The notes: generated by a model from the sequence alone, not told the origin. Positions 35,319 to 44,238 are shown, counted from the stretch's first letter. The stretch: DNA of 64,000 nt from Mesoterricola silvestris (GCF_030295405.1 NZ_AP027080.1:4262001-4326000), one strand, 5' to 3'. A program made the numbers and translations.

Positions 35319-35966
35319 ATGATCACGGGCTACAACACCGACGTCCGCCACGGCAACCGCATCTTCCACGTGCAGACCGAGGACAAGGGCGTCGCCAACC
35401 CCAAGATCGAGACCCTCATCTACGTGGGCGGCGAGATCCTGGACAGCTACCGGGGCACCTACGAGGACCTGCTGGCGGAGTTCCCCCTCCAGGAGGGCGT
35501 CATCCAGGCCCGCATGGACGACCAGCACAAGTCCGTGATCCGGGACATCAAGAACGGCAAGTACGACACCACCCCCAACGACCCGCTCCTGGCCGAGCGC
35601 AGCGTCTTCAACGACAAGCCCCTGGACCAGGCCATCCTGGAGTACCTCCAGCAGGAGGGCGACACCGACACCCTGGAGATGGTCCTGGACGAGCCCATGC
35701 TCCCGAAGTTCGGGGAGCTGTTCCAGGTGCGCATCCGGGCCCGCCTCTGCGTGAGCCAGAACCCCGTCCCCGGCGCCGACGTCACCATCCGCCTCATCTC
35801 CAGCCTCAAGAAGGCCACCACCCTCACCACCGGCCGGACCGACGCCGAGGGCCAGTTCACCACCAAGGTGGAACTCCCCCCCAGCCAGCCCGGCCACTGC
35901 GCCCTCCTCATCGCCTGCGCCTCCGAATTCGGCAACGACGAAATCCGCGCCCTGATCACGGCGTAG
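35319..35966 (+). CDS. Conserved protein of unknown function (MITGYNTDVRHG family)
   Basis: 215 residues beginning MITGYNTDVRHGNRIFHVQTEDKG, a start I associate with an uncharacterised family common in Acidobacteriota and some Deltaproteobacteria. Residues 1-60 form strands (TLIYVGGEILDSYRGTYEDLL). The middle (about 65-130) is charged. The C-terminal ~80 residues have a carboxypeptidase-regulatory/Ig-like pattern (PGADVTIRLISSLKKATTLTTGRTDAEGQFTTKVELP). No signal peptide, so cytoplasmic. Gene order with the preceding receiver protein suggests a shared signalling role, but no function is known to me. Confidence 0.7.
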   Translation: MITGYNTDVRHGNRIFHVQTEDKGVANPKIETLIYVGGEILDSYRGTYEDLLAEFPLQEGVIQARMDDQHKSVIRDIKNGKYDTTPNDPLLAERSVFNDKPLDQAILEYLQQEGDTDTLEMVLDEPMLPKFGELFQVRIRARLCVSQNPVPGADVTIRLISSLKKATTLTTGRTDAEGQFTTKVELPPSQPGHCALLIACASEFGNDEIRALITA

Positions 35967-35974
35967 AGGGGGGC

Positions 35975-36452
35975 CCGCTTCGGGTGGGCGAGCTGGGCTG
36001 TTGGGACGTTTCGGTCCCGCCGGGCCTGCCCTGCCGGGGGCTGTGGGGTTTTCCGCCGGGTTCCGGCAGGAGGCCGCGACCCACCGGGGTCCCGACAGGC
36101 TGCGCCGACCCATCGGTAGCGCTTGCGCAGCAGCGAGCTGCTGCTGGCGCTTGCCGTGATCCATTGACTGCAGGTGAAGTCGGGACTGGGGCGCCGTGTG
36201 GTGGGGGCCAGTGGGCAATCAGCGTCGGCGCCCGGCGGCGCCGTGCGGACGCACGCGAAGCGATCCCATCAACCCTTGAGCGCCGCGTCACTCGCCAGGG
36301 CCGCCCCGGAGAGCCCGCCTGCTCCGCGCTCCCACCCGCTCATCGAAGCACGTGTGCGCAGCCCAGCCCCCCCGTCCCGGGCACACCCCTCCGTCATCGC
36401 CGGCTCGGCCGGCGATGACGAAACGGCGCGCTCGTCCGGAACCCGGACCCTC
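35975..36452 (-). repeat. Dispersed repeat family A, long copy 2 (fills the 486-bp gap)
   Basis: Read on the minus strand it repeats the landmarks of the 17330-17780 copy in the same order: TCCGGACGAGCGC, palindrome TCATCGCCGGC-CGA-GCCGGCGATGA (36393-36417), GGGACGGGGGGGCTGGGCTGC, CGGCCCTGGCGAGTG, ATCGCTTCGCGTGCG, GGGCGCCGACGCTGA, ATGGATCACGGCAAGCG, AGCAGCAGCTCGCTGCTG, GGGTCGGCGC, AGCCCCCGGCAGGG. No convincing gene lies in this gap. Confidence 0.85.
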
Positions 36453-37931
36453 CTAGACGGTTTCCAGGACGGCCACGAGGAGCTTCCAGAAATTCCCCAC
36501 GGAGGAGATGCTGACGTTTTCGTCGGGGGTGTGCACGTCCCACATGCTGGGGCCGAAGGAGACCATCTGCATGCCGGGGTACTTCTCGCCGATGAGGCCG
36601 CATTCCAGGCCGGCGTGGATGGCCTTGATGGCCATGGGCTTGCCGAAGGTGCGCTCGTGGACGGCGTTGACGACCTTCACCAGGGAGGCCTTGGGGTCGG
36701 GCTTCCATCCGGGGTAGCCGTCGCCGCGCTTGACGCTGAAGCCGGCCAGCTCGCAGGAGGCGGCGACGCGGTAGGCCATGTCCATCTTGGCGCTGGCGAT
36801 GGAGCTGCGCTGGCTGGTGGAGACCTCGATGGTGTCGCCCGTGGTGGAGATGATCGCCAGGTTCGTGGAGGTCTGCACCAGGCCCTCGATGTCGGGGCTG
36901 TTGGTCTCGACGCCGTGGGCGACGGTGTAGAGGAAGTTCACCACGGCGCGGGCGTCGCGGTCCTCCATGACCTGGGCGGGGGCGTCGGCCTTGGGCCCCA
37001 CCTCCATGGCGAGGCCGGGATCGAAGGCGCCCAGGGAGGAACGGTAGTCCTGGGCCATGCCCTGGACCGCCGCCTGGAATTCGGCCAGCCGCGCCCCGTC
37101 CATGAAGAACACGGCGGAGGCCTCGCGGGGGATGGCGTTGCGCTTGTTGCCGCCGGCCAGGGACACCAGCTCCAGGCCGAAGCGGGGCGCCAGGCTCCAC
37201 AGGACGCCGGCCAGGATGCGCAGCGCGTTGCCGCGGCCCTGGTGGATCTCCACGCCGGAGTGGCCGCCCTTGAGGCCCAGCACCTTCAGGCGGAAGGGGC
37301 TCTTGCCGGCCGTGGCCGGGCGCAGCGCCACCTTGCGGTTGGCCATGGTGTCCACGCCGCCGGCGCAGCCGATGGTGAGGTCCCCCTCCTCCTCGCTGTC
37401 GAGGTTCAGCAGGTACTTGGACTTGAGGACCCCTTCCGCGAGGCCGCCGGCGCCGGTGAGGCCGGTCTCCTCGTCGATGGTCACCAGCACTTCCAGGGGA
37501 CCGTGCTTGATGGTGGTGGATTCCAGGACGGCCAGGGCCGCGGCGACGCCGATGCCGTTGTCCGCGCCCAGGGTCGTGCCCGTGGCCAGGAGGCGGTCGC
37601 CGTCCCGGCGCAGGGCGATGGGATCCGTGAGGAAGTCGTGGCGCGTGGCTTCGTTCTTCTCGCAGACCATGTCCACGTGGGCCTGGAGGGCCGTCATGGG
37701 GGCGCCCTCGCGGCCGGGGGCGGCCTTCTTGCTGATGATCACGTTGCCCACGGCGTCCCGGGTGACGGTGCAGCCCAGGGCCTTGGCCTGGTCGGCCACC
37801 CACTGGGCGGCGGCGGCTTCGTTCTTGGAGCCGCGGGGGATCTTCGAGAGGGCCAGGAAGTACTTCCAGAGACCGGCGGGTTCGAGGGTGCCAAGATCCG
37901 TCTGGACCTTGGATTCCATGACATTTTCCAT
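36453..37931 (-). CDS. pepD: Cytosol nonspecific (aminoacyl-histidine) dipeptidase
   Basis: 492 residues from ATG 37931, with GGAGG 6 bp before it. M20/M28-type metallopeptidase of the PepD family: LSKIPRGSKNEAAAAQWV, metal ligand motif ALQAHVDMV, GTTLGADNGIGVAAALA, catalytic glutamates in TIDEETGLTGAGG, LNLDSEEEGDLTIGCAGG, GLKGGHSGVEIHQGRGNA, and the C-terminal IHAGLECGLIGEKYPGMQMVSFGPSMWDVHTPDE. It hydrolyses Xaa-His and other dipeptides in the cytoplasm, dependent on two zinc ions. It is transcribed away from pyrR. Confidence 0.93.
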   Translation of the reverse strand: MENVMESKVQTDLGTLEPAGLWKYFLALSKIPRGSKNEAAAAQWVADQAKALGCTVTRDAVGNVIISKKAAPGREGAPMTALQAHVDMVCEKNEATRHDFLTDPIALRRDGDRLLATGTTLGADNGIGVAAALAVLESTTIKHGPLEVLVTIDEETGLTGAGGLAEGVLKSKYLLNLDSEEEGDLTIGCAGGVDTMANRKVALRPATAGKSPFRLKVLGLKGGHSGVEIHQGRGNALRILAGVLWSLAPRFGLELVSLAGGNKRNAIPREASAVFFMDGARLAEFQAAVQGMAQDYRSSLGAFDPGLAMEVGPKADAPAQVMEDRDARAVVNFLYTVAHGVETNSPDIEGLVQTSTNLAIISTTGDTIEVSTSQRSSIASAKMDMAYRVAASCELAGFSVKRGDGYPGWKPDPKASLVKVVNAVHERTFGKPMAIKAIHAGLECGLIGEKYPGMQMVSFGPSMWDVHTPDENVSISSVGNFWKLLVAVLETV

Positions 37932-38080
37932 GACTTGCCTCCGATGTTTCGATTTCCCCCAAAGGGTAGCAAACAAAACCCGTGACCAAGCTCATTTCGT
38001 CGGCTTTTCGCCTCCGGCGGTCCGGAGGGCCTCCACAGTTCCGATACACTGGAAACCGCCGTGCCACCCAGGAGCCTCCG

Positions 38081-38626
38081 ATGCCCCAAGCGAACGCCCC
38101 ATGCCTGCTGGACGCCAAGCAGATGGAGGTCCACCTTCAGCGCCTGTGCCGCGAGATCTCCGCGGTGTTCGGAAGCGACGCCTCCATCGCGCTCCTGGGC
38201 ATCCGCACCCGGGGCCTGTACCTGGCCGAACGGCTCAAGGCCATGCTGGAATCCAACCTCCAGAAGGAGATCCCCCTGGGCATCCTGGACATCACCCTGT
38301 ACCGGGACGACCTCTCGGAACTGGCGGGGAGCCCCATCGTCCGCCCCACGGAGATCCCCTTCAGCCTCAAGGACCGCTCCGTGATCCTGGTGGACGACGT
38401 GCTCTTCACCGGGCGCACCATCCGGGCCGCCCTGGACGCCCTGCTGGACCACGGAAGGCCCAAGCGGGTGTGGCTGGCGGTGCTGGTGGACCGCGGCGGC
38501 CGCGAGCTGCCCATCCAGGCGGAATTCGTGGGCATCAAGATGGACGTGGCCATGGACAGCCGGGTTTCGGTCCACATGAAGGACGTGGACGGCGAGGACG
38601 CCGTCCTCCTGGAAAGCCGGAGCTGA
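38081..38626 (+). CDS. pyrR: Bifunctional pyrimidine operon regulator / uracil phosphoribosyltransferase
   Basis: 181 residues, standard PyrR length, with GGAG 7 bp before ATG 38081. PRTase signature VILVDDVLFTGRTIRAALDAL, plus PyrR-typical LLGIRTRGLYLAERL, GILDITLYRDDLSEL and VDRGGRELPIQAEFVG. It binds UMP and pyr mRNA to attenuate transcription and can make UMP from uracil. pyrB follows 2 bp later, a typical pairing. A GC hairpin (38011-38028) lies upstream, but it is not a clear PyrR-binding loop. Confidence 0.92.
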   Translation: MPQANAPCLLDAKQMEVHLQRLCREISAVFGSDASIALLGIRTRGLYLAERLKAMLESNLQKEIPLGILDITLYRDDLSELAGSPIVRPTEIPFSLKDRSVILVDDVLFTGRTIRAALDALLDHGRPKRVWLAVLVDRGGRELPIQAEFVGIKMDVAMDSRVSVHMKDVDGEDAVLLESRS

Positions 38627-38628
38627 CC

Positions 38629-39585
38629 ATGCCCCAGACCTACCGCTTCCCCCACCGCCACCTGCTGGGCATCGAGCCCCTGACCCCCCAGGACATCCTG
38701 GCCATCCTCGACCAGGCCCGGGCCTTCGAGGAGGTCTGCGAGCGCCCCGAGATCAAGATCGTCCCGGCCCTGCGCAAGCGCCTGATCGTCAACCTCTTCT
38801 TCGAGAACTCCACCCGCACCCGCAACAGCTTCGAGATCGCCGAGAAGCGCCTTTCGGCCGAGATCATCAACTTCGACGCCGACACCAGCTCCCTCAGCAA
38901 GGGCGAGACCCTGGTGGACACCGCGCTCAACCTCCAGGCCATGCACCCCGACCTCATCGTCATGCGCCACTCCGCCCCCGGGGCCCACGCCCTGCTGGCG
39001 CGGCACATGAAGGCCAGCATCGTGAACGCCGGGGACGGCGCCCACGAGCACCCCACCCAGGCCCTCCTGGACGCCTACACCCTGCGCAAGCGCTTCAGCC
39101 GCCTCGAGGGCCTGCGGGTGGCCATCGTCGGCGATATCCGCAACAGCCGCGTGGTCCGCTCCAATCTCTGGCTCCTCACCAAGATGGGCGCCCACGTCAC
39201 CCTGGTGGGCCCCCCCACCCTCGTGCCCGCGGAGCTCAAGGAGACCTGGCCCGGCATCGAGATCGCCCACGAGCTGGAGCCCGTGCTGCCCCACCAGGAC
39301 GCCGTCATGATGCTGCGCTGCCAGTTCGAACGGGGCACCGGCGCCTTCATCCCCGGCCAGGGCGAGTACGTGCGCTTCTACCAGCTCAACGCGCAGCGCC
39401 TCCGGCTCTGCCGGCCCGACGTGGCCGTGCTCCACCCCGGCCCCATCAACCGCGGGGTGGAGATCACCTCCGAGGTGGCCGACGGCCCCAACAACCTCAT
39501 CCTGGACCAGGTCACCAACGGCGTCCCCGTGCGCATGGCGGTCCTGTTCCTCCTCTGCAACCCCCATGGGGAACAAGTTCCCTAG
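38629..39585 (+). CDS. pyrB: Aspartate carbamoyltransferase catalytic subunit
   Basis: 318 residues. Carbamoyl-phosphate loop FFENSTRTRNSFEIAEKRL, Lys in SSLSKGETLVDTALNL, VMRHSAPGAHALLA, DGAHEHPTQALLDAYTL, IVGDIRNSRVVRSNLWLLTKMG, VLHPGPINRGVEITSEVADGPNNLILDQVTNGVPVRMAVL. First committed step of pyrimidine synthesis. No pyrI regulatory subunit or pyrC follows: the next gene is gpmI after 12 bp. Confidence 0.95.
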   Translation: MPQTYRFPHRHLLGIEPLTPQDILAILDQARAFEEVCERPEIKIVPALRKRLIVNLFFENSTRTRNSFEIAEKRLSAEIINFDADTSSLSKGETLVDTALNLQAMHPDLIVMRHSAPGAHALLARHMKASIVNAGDGAHEHPTQALLDAYTLRKRFSRLEGLRVAIVGDIRNSRVVRSNLWLLTKMGAHVTLVGPPTLVPAELKETWPGIEIAHELEPVLPHQDAVMMLRCQFERGTGAFIPGQGEYVRFYQLNAQRLRLCRPDVAVLHPGPINRGVEITSEVADGPNNLILDQVTNGVPVRMAVLFLLCNPHGEQVP

Positions 39586-39597
39586 CAAGGCATACGA

Positions 39598-41121
39598 ATG
39601 ATCCAAGGTCCGGTCACGCTCCTCATCCTCGACGGGTTCGGGGATGGTCCCCGCAACGCCTTCGACGCCACCTTCGTCGCCGGCATGGCCCACATGTCCG
39701 GTCTGCGCCGGCGCTTCGCGGCCACCCAGCTCAACGCCGGAGGCGAGGCGGTGGGCCTTCCCGAGGGCCAGTTCGGGAACTCCGAAGTGGGGCACATGAA
39801 CCTGGGCGCCGGCCGCGTGGTGTGGCAGGAGCTCACCCGCATCGACGCCGCCATCCGCAAGGGCACCTTCCGGGAGAACCCCGCCATGGGCGGCCTCCTG
39901 AAGGACCTCAAGGCCTCCGGCAAGCGCCTCCACCTCCTGGGCCTGGTGTCCGACGGCGGCGTGCACAGCCACCAGAACCACCTGGTGGCCCTGGCCCAGT
40001 GGGCCCAGGCCGAGGGCGTCCCCACCGTCATCCACGCGTTCCTGGACGGGCGCGACACGGAGCAGAAGAGCGCCGACGGCTACCTCCAGTGGCTGGCCTT
40101 CCAGCTGCGCAACTGCCCCCTGGTGGCCATCGGCTCCATCATGGGCCGCTACGTCGTCATGGACCGGGACAAGCGCTGGGAGCGCGTCGCCCGCGCCTGG
40201 AAGCTCCTGGCCGAAGGCACCGGCGAATTCCAGGCCGGGGATGCCCAGGAGGCCATCCAGGCCGCCTACGGCCGGGGCGAGACGGACGAATTCGTGAGCC
40301 CCACCCGCCTCGAGGGCTTCCAGCCCCTCCAGGACGGGGACGGCGCCATCTTCTTCAACTTCCGCGCCGACCGCGCCCGGGAGCTGAGCCACGCCCTGGT
40401 GGATCCCGCCTTCGACGGCTTCCCCCGCCCCGTCTGGCCCCGGATCAGCCTCGTGACCTTCACCGCCTACGAGACCGACCTGGAGCCCCACGTCGCCGTG
40501 GCCTACCCCCCCCAGAACCTCACCCGCATCCTGGGGGAGCTGGTCGCCGAGCGCGGCTGGGAGCAGCTGCGCACCGCCGAGACCGAGAAGTACGCCCACG
40601 TGACCTACTTTTTCAACGGGGGCCGCGAGGAGCCCTTCCCCGGCGAGGAGCGGATCCTGGTCCCCTCCCCGAAGGTGGCCACCTACGAGCTCCAGCCCGA
40701 GATGAGCGCCCACGAGGTGGTGCGCGGCCTCGTGAAGGCCATCGAGGCCGGGCGCCACCGCCTCCTGGTGTGCAACCTGGCCAACCCCGACATGGTGGGC
40801 CACACCGGCGACCTGAACGCCACCAGCGCCGCCTGCGCCGTGGTGGACGACGCCATCCGCCAGATCGCCGACGCCACCCTCGCCCGGGACGGCGCCCTCC
40901 TCATCACCGCCGACCACGGCAACTGCGAGTGCATGCGCGACGAGAAGGGCAACCCCCACACCGCCCACACCACCAACCCCGTCCCCGCCGTCCTGGTGGC
41001 CAGGGGCTTCGAGGCGCGCCAGCTCCGCGCCGGCGGCGCCCTGTGCGACGTGGCGCCCACCCTGCTCAAGCTCCTGGGCATGGAGCAGCCCGCGGAAATG
41101 GACGGGACGAGCCTTTTCTAG
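39598..41121 (+). CDS. gpmI: 2,3-bisphosphoglycerate-independent phosphoglycerate mutase
   Basis: 507 residues, normal for the family. Alkaline-phosphatase-fold metal sites: TLLILDGFGDGP (Asp), FGNSEVGHMNLGAGRVV (catalytic Ser), GLVSDGGVHSHQNHL, LDGRDTEQKSADGYL, NFRADRARELSHAL, VCNLANPDMVGHTGDL, TADHGNCECM, HTTNPVPAVLV. It interconverts 3- and 2-phosphoglycerate using Mn2+ and a phosphoserine intermediate. It closely follows pyrB. Confidence 0.95.
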   Translation: MIQGPVTLLILDGFGDGPRNAFDATFVAGMAHMSGLRRRFAATQLNAGGEAVGLPEGQFGNSEVGHMNLGAGRVVWQELTRIDAAIRKGTFRENPAMGGLLKDLKASGKRLHLLGLVSDGGVHSHQNHLVALAQWAQAEGVPTVIHAFLDGRDTEQKSADGYLQWLAFQLRNCPLVAIGSIMGRYVVMDRDKRWERVARAWKLLAEGTGEFQAGDAQEAIQAAYGRGETDEFVSPTRLEGFQPLQDGDGAIFFNFRADRARELSHALVDPAFDGFPRPVWPRISLVTFTAYETDLEPHVAVAYPPQNLTRILGELVAERGWEQLRTAETEKYAHVTYFFNGGREEPFPGEERILVPSPKVATYELQPEMSAHEVVRGLVKAIEAGRHRLLVCNLANPDMVGHTGDLNATSAACAVVDDAIRQIADATLARDGALLITADHGNCECMRDEKGNPHTAHTTNPVPAVLVARGFEARQLRAGGALCDVAPTLLKLLGMEQPAEMDGTSLF

Positions 41122-41174
41122 GGGGGGGTCGGCGAACCCAAGGCGCCTTGAAACCGTGATGAAGGGGTTGTTCC

Positions 41175-41375
41175 AGGTTGAGCGGATCCCGGTTCATCCC
41201 ATCAATCGGCGTTCATCCCGGTTTCCGCAGGGCTGACGCAGAGGTGGGTCGGAGCGCATGTTGCATGACGTCCTTGACCCAAAGGTGGCGACAACTCCCA
41301 GCGGCGTTCTAACGGGGATGAATAGGATCCAGGGGAAAAGGCAGGATAAAGAACGTCAGGTCAAAGTCGGCGCGA
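41175..41375. repeat. Repeat family B, degenerate copy (with 44890-45085)
   Basis: Occupies most of the 334-bp gap between gpmI and the VOC gene. It starts with TTCATCCC units and CCGCAGGGC, then GAGGTGGGTCGGAGCG, GACGTCCTTGACCCAAAGG, TGGCGACAACTCC, AACGGGGAT, AGGATCCAGGGGAAA and GCAGGATAAAGAAC. The same blocks recur in the same order and strand at 44890-45085 with roughly 85 % identity by eye. The two ends are weakly complementary, like the intact hairpins. Confidence 0.85.
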
Positions 41376-41455
41376 GACCGGTGCAACCCGGCCCTCCAAC
41401 CGGTGGTATCTTCCTTCCCCAGGGATCCCCCCCTCCCGCTTCCAGGAGTCTCACC

Positions 41456-41842
41456 ATGGGCCGAGTCACAGGAATAGGCGGCATCTTCTTCAAGGCCAAG
41501 GACCCGGCGGCCCTTTGCGCCTGGTACCGGAAGCACCTGGGAATCGATGTCCAGGCCTGGGGCGGGGCGGCCTTCCGGTGGGCGGACGCCGAGGGGAAGC
41601 CCACGGGGGGGACGACGGCCTGGAGCATCTCCGGCGAGGGGTCGGACGCCTTCGCCCCGAGCCGGGCGCCGTTCATGATCAATTACCGGGTGGAGGGTCT
41701 CCAGGGGCTCCTCGCGGCCCTGAGGGCGGAGGGCTGCGAGGTCCTGGAGAAGGTGGAGGCGTCGGAATACGGCACCTTCGGCTGGGTCCTGGACCCCGAA
41801 GGCAACAAGGTGGAGCTCTGGGAACCCCCGGCGGGCCAGTGA
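41456..41842 (+). CDS. VOC (glyoxalase/bleomycin-resistance) superfamily protein
   Basis: 128 residues from ATG 41456 with AGGAG 9 bp upstream. One paired beta-alpha-beta-beta-beta module set: GGIFFKAKDPAALCAWYRKHLGID in the first half; FMINYRVEGLQGLLAALRAEGCEVLEKVEASEYGTFGWVLDPEGNKVELWEP in the second, with the final metal-ligand Glu. The family includes glyoxalase I and dioxygenases. No substrate can be given. Confidence 0.82.
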   Translation: MGRVTGIGGIFFKAKDPAALCAWYRKHLGIDVQAWGGAAFRWADAEGKPTGGTTAWSISGEGSDAFAPSRAPFMINYRVEGLQGLLAALRAEGCEVLEKVEASEYGTFGWVLDPEGNKVELWEPPAGQ

Positions 41843-41862
41843 CCCGGGGCGCCGGCCGGATC

Positions 41863-41871
41863 TGCGATAAT
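41863..41871 (+). promoter_or_regulatory. Candidate extended -10 (TGCGATAAT) for mtnP
   Basis: Fits TGnnATAAT and ends 17 bp before ATG 41889. No -35 is seen. Confidence 0.4.
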
Positions 41872-41888
41872 CCCCCGGGGAGCGCACC

Positions 41889-42773
41889 ATGAGCGAAAAA
41901 GGGACCGTCATCGGGTTCATCGGAGGCAGCGGGATCTACGACCTGGACGGGCTGTCCCACCAGCGCTGGGAGAAGGTGGCCTCCCCCTTCGGCGAGCCAT
42001 CGGACGAGCTGCTCTTCGGGGAACTGGACGGCCAGCCCCTGGTCTTCCTCCCGCGCCACGGCCGGGGGCACCGCATCTCGCCCTCGGAAATCAACTACCG
42101 GGCCAATATCGATGCCCTGAAGCGGGCCGGCGTCACGGATCTGGTTTCCATGAGCGCCGTGGGGTCCCTGCGGGAGGACCTCAGGCCGGGCACCTTCGTC
42201 ATCGCCGACCAGTTCATCGATCGGACCTTCGCCCGGCAGAAGAGCTTCTTCGGCCAGGGGCTGGTGGCCCACATCTCCATGGCCCACCCGGTGTGCGGAC
42301 GCCTGGGCGACCATCTGCAGGCCGCCGCCGCGGAGGCGGGCATCGAGGCCGTGCGGGGCGGCACCTACCTGGTGATGGAAGGCCCCCAGTTCTCCACCCT
42401 GGCCGAATCCCGGCTCTACCGTTCCTGGGGCTGCGACGTGATCGGGATGACCAACATGCCGGAGGCCAAACTGGCCCGGGAGGCGGAGATCTGCTACGCC
42501 ACGGTGGCCATGGTGACGGACTACGACTGCTGGCATCCGGACCACGACCACGTCACGGTGGACGCCATCGTCAAGGTGCTGGTGGCCAATGCGGACCGGG
42601 CCCGCGGCCTGGCCGGGCACGTGGTTCCGCAGCTCCGGGCCGACGCCCAGGCGCCGGCCTGCTCCTGCCGCAGGGCCCTGGAGCACGCCCTCATCACCGC
42701 CCCCGCCCACCGGGACCCGGAGGTGCTGGGGTACCTGGACGCGGTGGCCGGACGGGTGCTGGGGGCCCGCTGA
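41889..42773 (+). CDS. mtnP: S-methyl-5'-thioadenosine phosphorylase
   Basis: 294 residues of the PNP/MTAP family: IGFIGGSGIYDL, phosphate site FLPRHGRGHRISPSEINYRANIDAL, MSAVGSLREDLRPGTFVIADQFIDRT, GTYLVMEGPQFSTLAES, IGMTNMPEAKLAREAEICYATVAMVTDYDCWH. SVDVSM-like methylthio-pocket residues are replaced by VMEGPQFST, typical of MTAP. It cleaves methylthioadenosine from polyamine synthesis for salvage of methionine and adenine. No other mtn genes are adjacent. Confidence 0.9.
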   Translation: MSEKGTVIGFIGGSGIYDLDGLSHQRWEKVASPFGEPSDELLFGELDGQPLVFLPRHGRGHRISPSEINYRANIDALKRAGVTDLVSMSAVGSLREDLRPGTFVIADQFIDRTFARQKSFFGQGLVAHISMAHPVCGRLGDHLQAAAAEAGIEAVRGGTYLVMEGPQFSTLAESRLYRSWGCDVIGMTNMPEAKLAREAEICYATVAMVTDYDCWHPDHDHVTVDAIVKVLVANADRARGLAGHVVPQLRADAQAPACSCRRALEHALITAPAHRDPEVLGYLDAVAGRVLGAR

Positions 42774-42776
42774 CGG

Positions 42777-43517
42777 TCAGGGCTGGTGCGAATCGGCGAC
42801 GTAGATGGGGACCGGCGAAAGGGGCTGGGCGGGGCCGAGGATCACCATCGGCCGGATCCCCAGGGCCTTCATGGCGCGGGAAAGCCCCAGGAGGTGCTGG
42901 CGCGCGGCCTGCACGGAGGGGAAGGGCCCGCTGCGCACCAGCTGGAAGGGGCGTCCGGAACGCCGATGGCGCACCTGCAGGGTGGATTCGGTGGCGGCGG
43001 TGCGCAGGAGGGTCCGCTGGAGCCGGGAGGCCCCCCGGCTGCTTACCGTGGCGGCGAACTGGATCCAGACAGTGCGCGCCCCCTGGGGGTGCGCCGCGCG
43101 GTCCGGCGGGGGCAGCGCCACCCCCGGGGCGGGGGCGGGCACGTCGGGCAGGGCCGCCATGCGGGGCCGCTCCGGCGGCATCAGGGGCGAAAGGATGGAT
43201 GGGACCGGGGGCAGCGGGGCCGGCTCCTCGGGCACGAGATCCACGACCAGGGGAACACTCTGTCCACCGGCACCGTTGGTCACGTGGAGCCAATAGACGG
43301 TCCGCCCCGACACCAGGTGGGTGATCTCGCCCTTGGCCGGCAGGATCAGCCCCAGGGGGTCCAGGCGCACCTGGTCCACCCCGGTGGCGGACCAGCGCAG
43401 GGTCACGGTGCCGCCCCTGCGCACGGCCCTGGCCGTGGCCTGGAAGGCGTCGATGTGGGCCGGCACGGTCTGGGCCGCGAGCAGGCAGGGCAGGAGCGAA
43501 AGGAGGATGCGTTTCAT
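42777..43517 (-). CDS. Secreted SPOR-like protein of unknown function
   Basis: 246 residues from ATG 43517. Signal peptide MKRILLSLLPCLLAAQTVPA. An Ig-like domain (about 25-95: FQATARAVRRGGTVTLRWSATGVDQVRLDPLG, VYWLHVTNGAG) is followed by a proline-rich linker (about 98-145) and a C-terminal SPOR-like domain (VWIQFAATVSSRGASRLQRTLL, FQLVRSGPFPSVQAARQHLLGLSR). SPOR domains bind denuded septal peptidoglycan. The ATG is 22 bp downstream of the PAP2_C gene stop, so the two may be co-transcribed. Confidence 0.7.
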   Translation of the reverse strand: MKRILLSLLPCLLAAQTVPAHIDAFQATARAVRRGGTVTLRWSATGVDQVRLDPLGLILPAKGEITHLVSGRTVYWLHVTNGAGGQSVPLVVDLVPEEPAPLPPVPSILSPLMPPERPRMAALPDVPAPAPGVALPPPDRAAHPQGARTVWIQFAATVSSRGASRLQRTLLRTAATESTLQVRHRRSGRPFQLVRSGPFPSVQAARQHLLGLSRAMKALGIRPMVILGPAQPLSPVPIYVADSHQP

Positions 43518-43539
43518 GGGGGGGTCCGCCGGAGACACC

Positions 43540-44238
43540 TCATTCTGGACGCGCGGCCCGGAAAAACCAATGCGTTTGAAGGGAGGCCCCCCAGGACTCG
43601 CTGGCCCGGTACACACCGTAGGTGATGGCGTACGCCGCGATGATATCGATGGAGTAGTGGAGGTGGGCCAGGAGCACCACCGCCAGGGTGAACAGGTTCA
43701 GGCCCAGGAAGACCCGGCTCGCCCGGCCGAACCGCCGGGAGAAGAGGTAGAGCAGGAAGGTCGTGGCGATGTGCCCGCTGAAGAACAGGTCCTTCGTCAG
43801 GTAGATCCCCGCGGAATTCCCCCCGATGGCGGTGAGGGGATTGAGGATGGCCAGCAGGGCGGGCTTGACCGCGAAGGGATGGAGGGCGTTGACGTCGGCC
43901 CCCATGACCGGGCCGATGCCCGTGAGGGGGATCATGAGGCCCCGCAGCAGGGAAAGCAGGCCGTCGGTAACCACCAGGCGCAGGAACAGCTTCCGGTCCC
44001 GGGCGCCGATCCACAGGGCCCCGGGAATGTAGCACAGGAGCCACAGGACGTAGTTCCACCGGGCCAGCCCCGCCACGTAGGGCACCTGGCGCAGGAGCAG
44101 ATCGGGCAGCGGGGTCCCGGGCCGCATCTCGTTGGGCAGGATGAGCATCAGGGCGGCCGCATGGCACAGGTAGCGGAAGGCCAGCACGGCGCTGAGAATG
44201 AGCCAGAACGCCCGGGGCGTCTTTCCTGTTCGGTCCAT
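43540..44238 (-). CDS. PAP2_C (sphingomyelin-synthase-like) membrane phosphatase/transferase
   Basis: 232 residues, six predicted TM helices. The C-terminal half has YLTKDLFFSGHIATTFLLYLFSRR and LLAHLHYSIDIIAAYAITYGVY. These match the SGH...HYSID motif set of the PAP2_C/sphingomyelin synthase-like family, with the His-His-Asp triad present, rather than the KxxxxxxRP motif of ordinary PAP2. Members move phospho-headgroups between lipids or remove them. The substrate is unknown; a sphingolipid or ceramide phospho-lipid would be of interest. ATG 44238 has AGGAACG upstream. Confidence 0.75.
   Translation of the reverse strand: MDRTGKTPRAFWLILSAVLAFRYLCHAAALMLILPNEMRPGTPLPDLLLRQVPYVAGLARWNYVLWLLCYIPGALWIGARDRKLFLRLVVTDGLLSLLRGLMIPLTGIGPVMGADVNALHPFAVKPALLAILNPLTAIGGNSAGIYLTKDLFFSGHIATTFLLYLFSRRFGRASRVFLGLNLFTLAVVLLAHLHYSIDIIAAYAITYGVYRASESWGASLQTHWFFRAARPE

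Noticed and set aside
37932-38080. PyrR attenuator in the pyrR leader
   Set aside because: There is a 7-bp GC hairpin (38011-38028), but no PyrR-binding loop consensus, no alternative antiterminator and no T-run.
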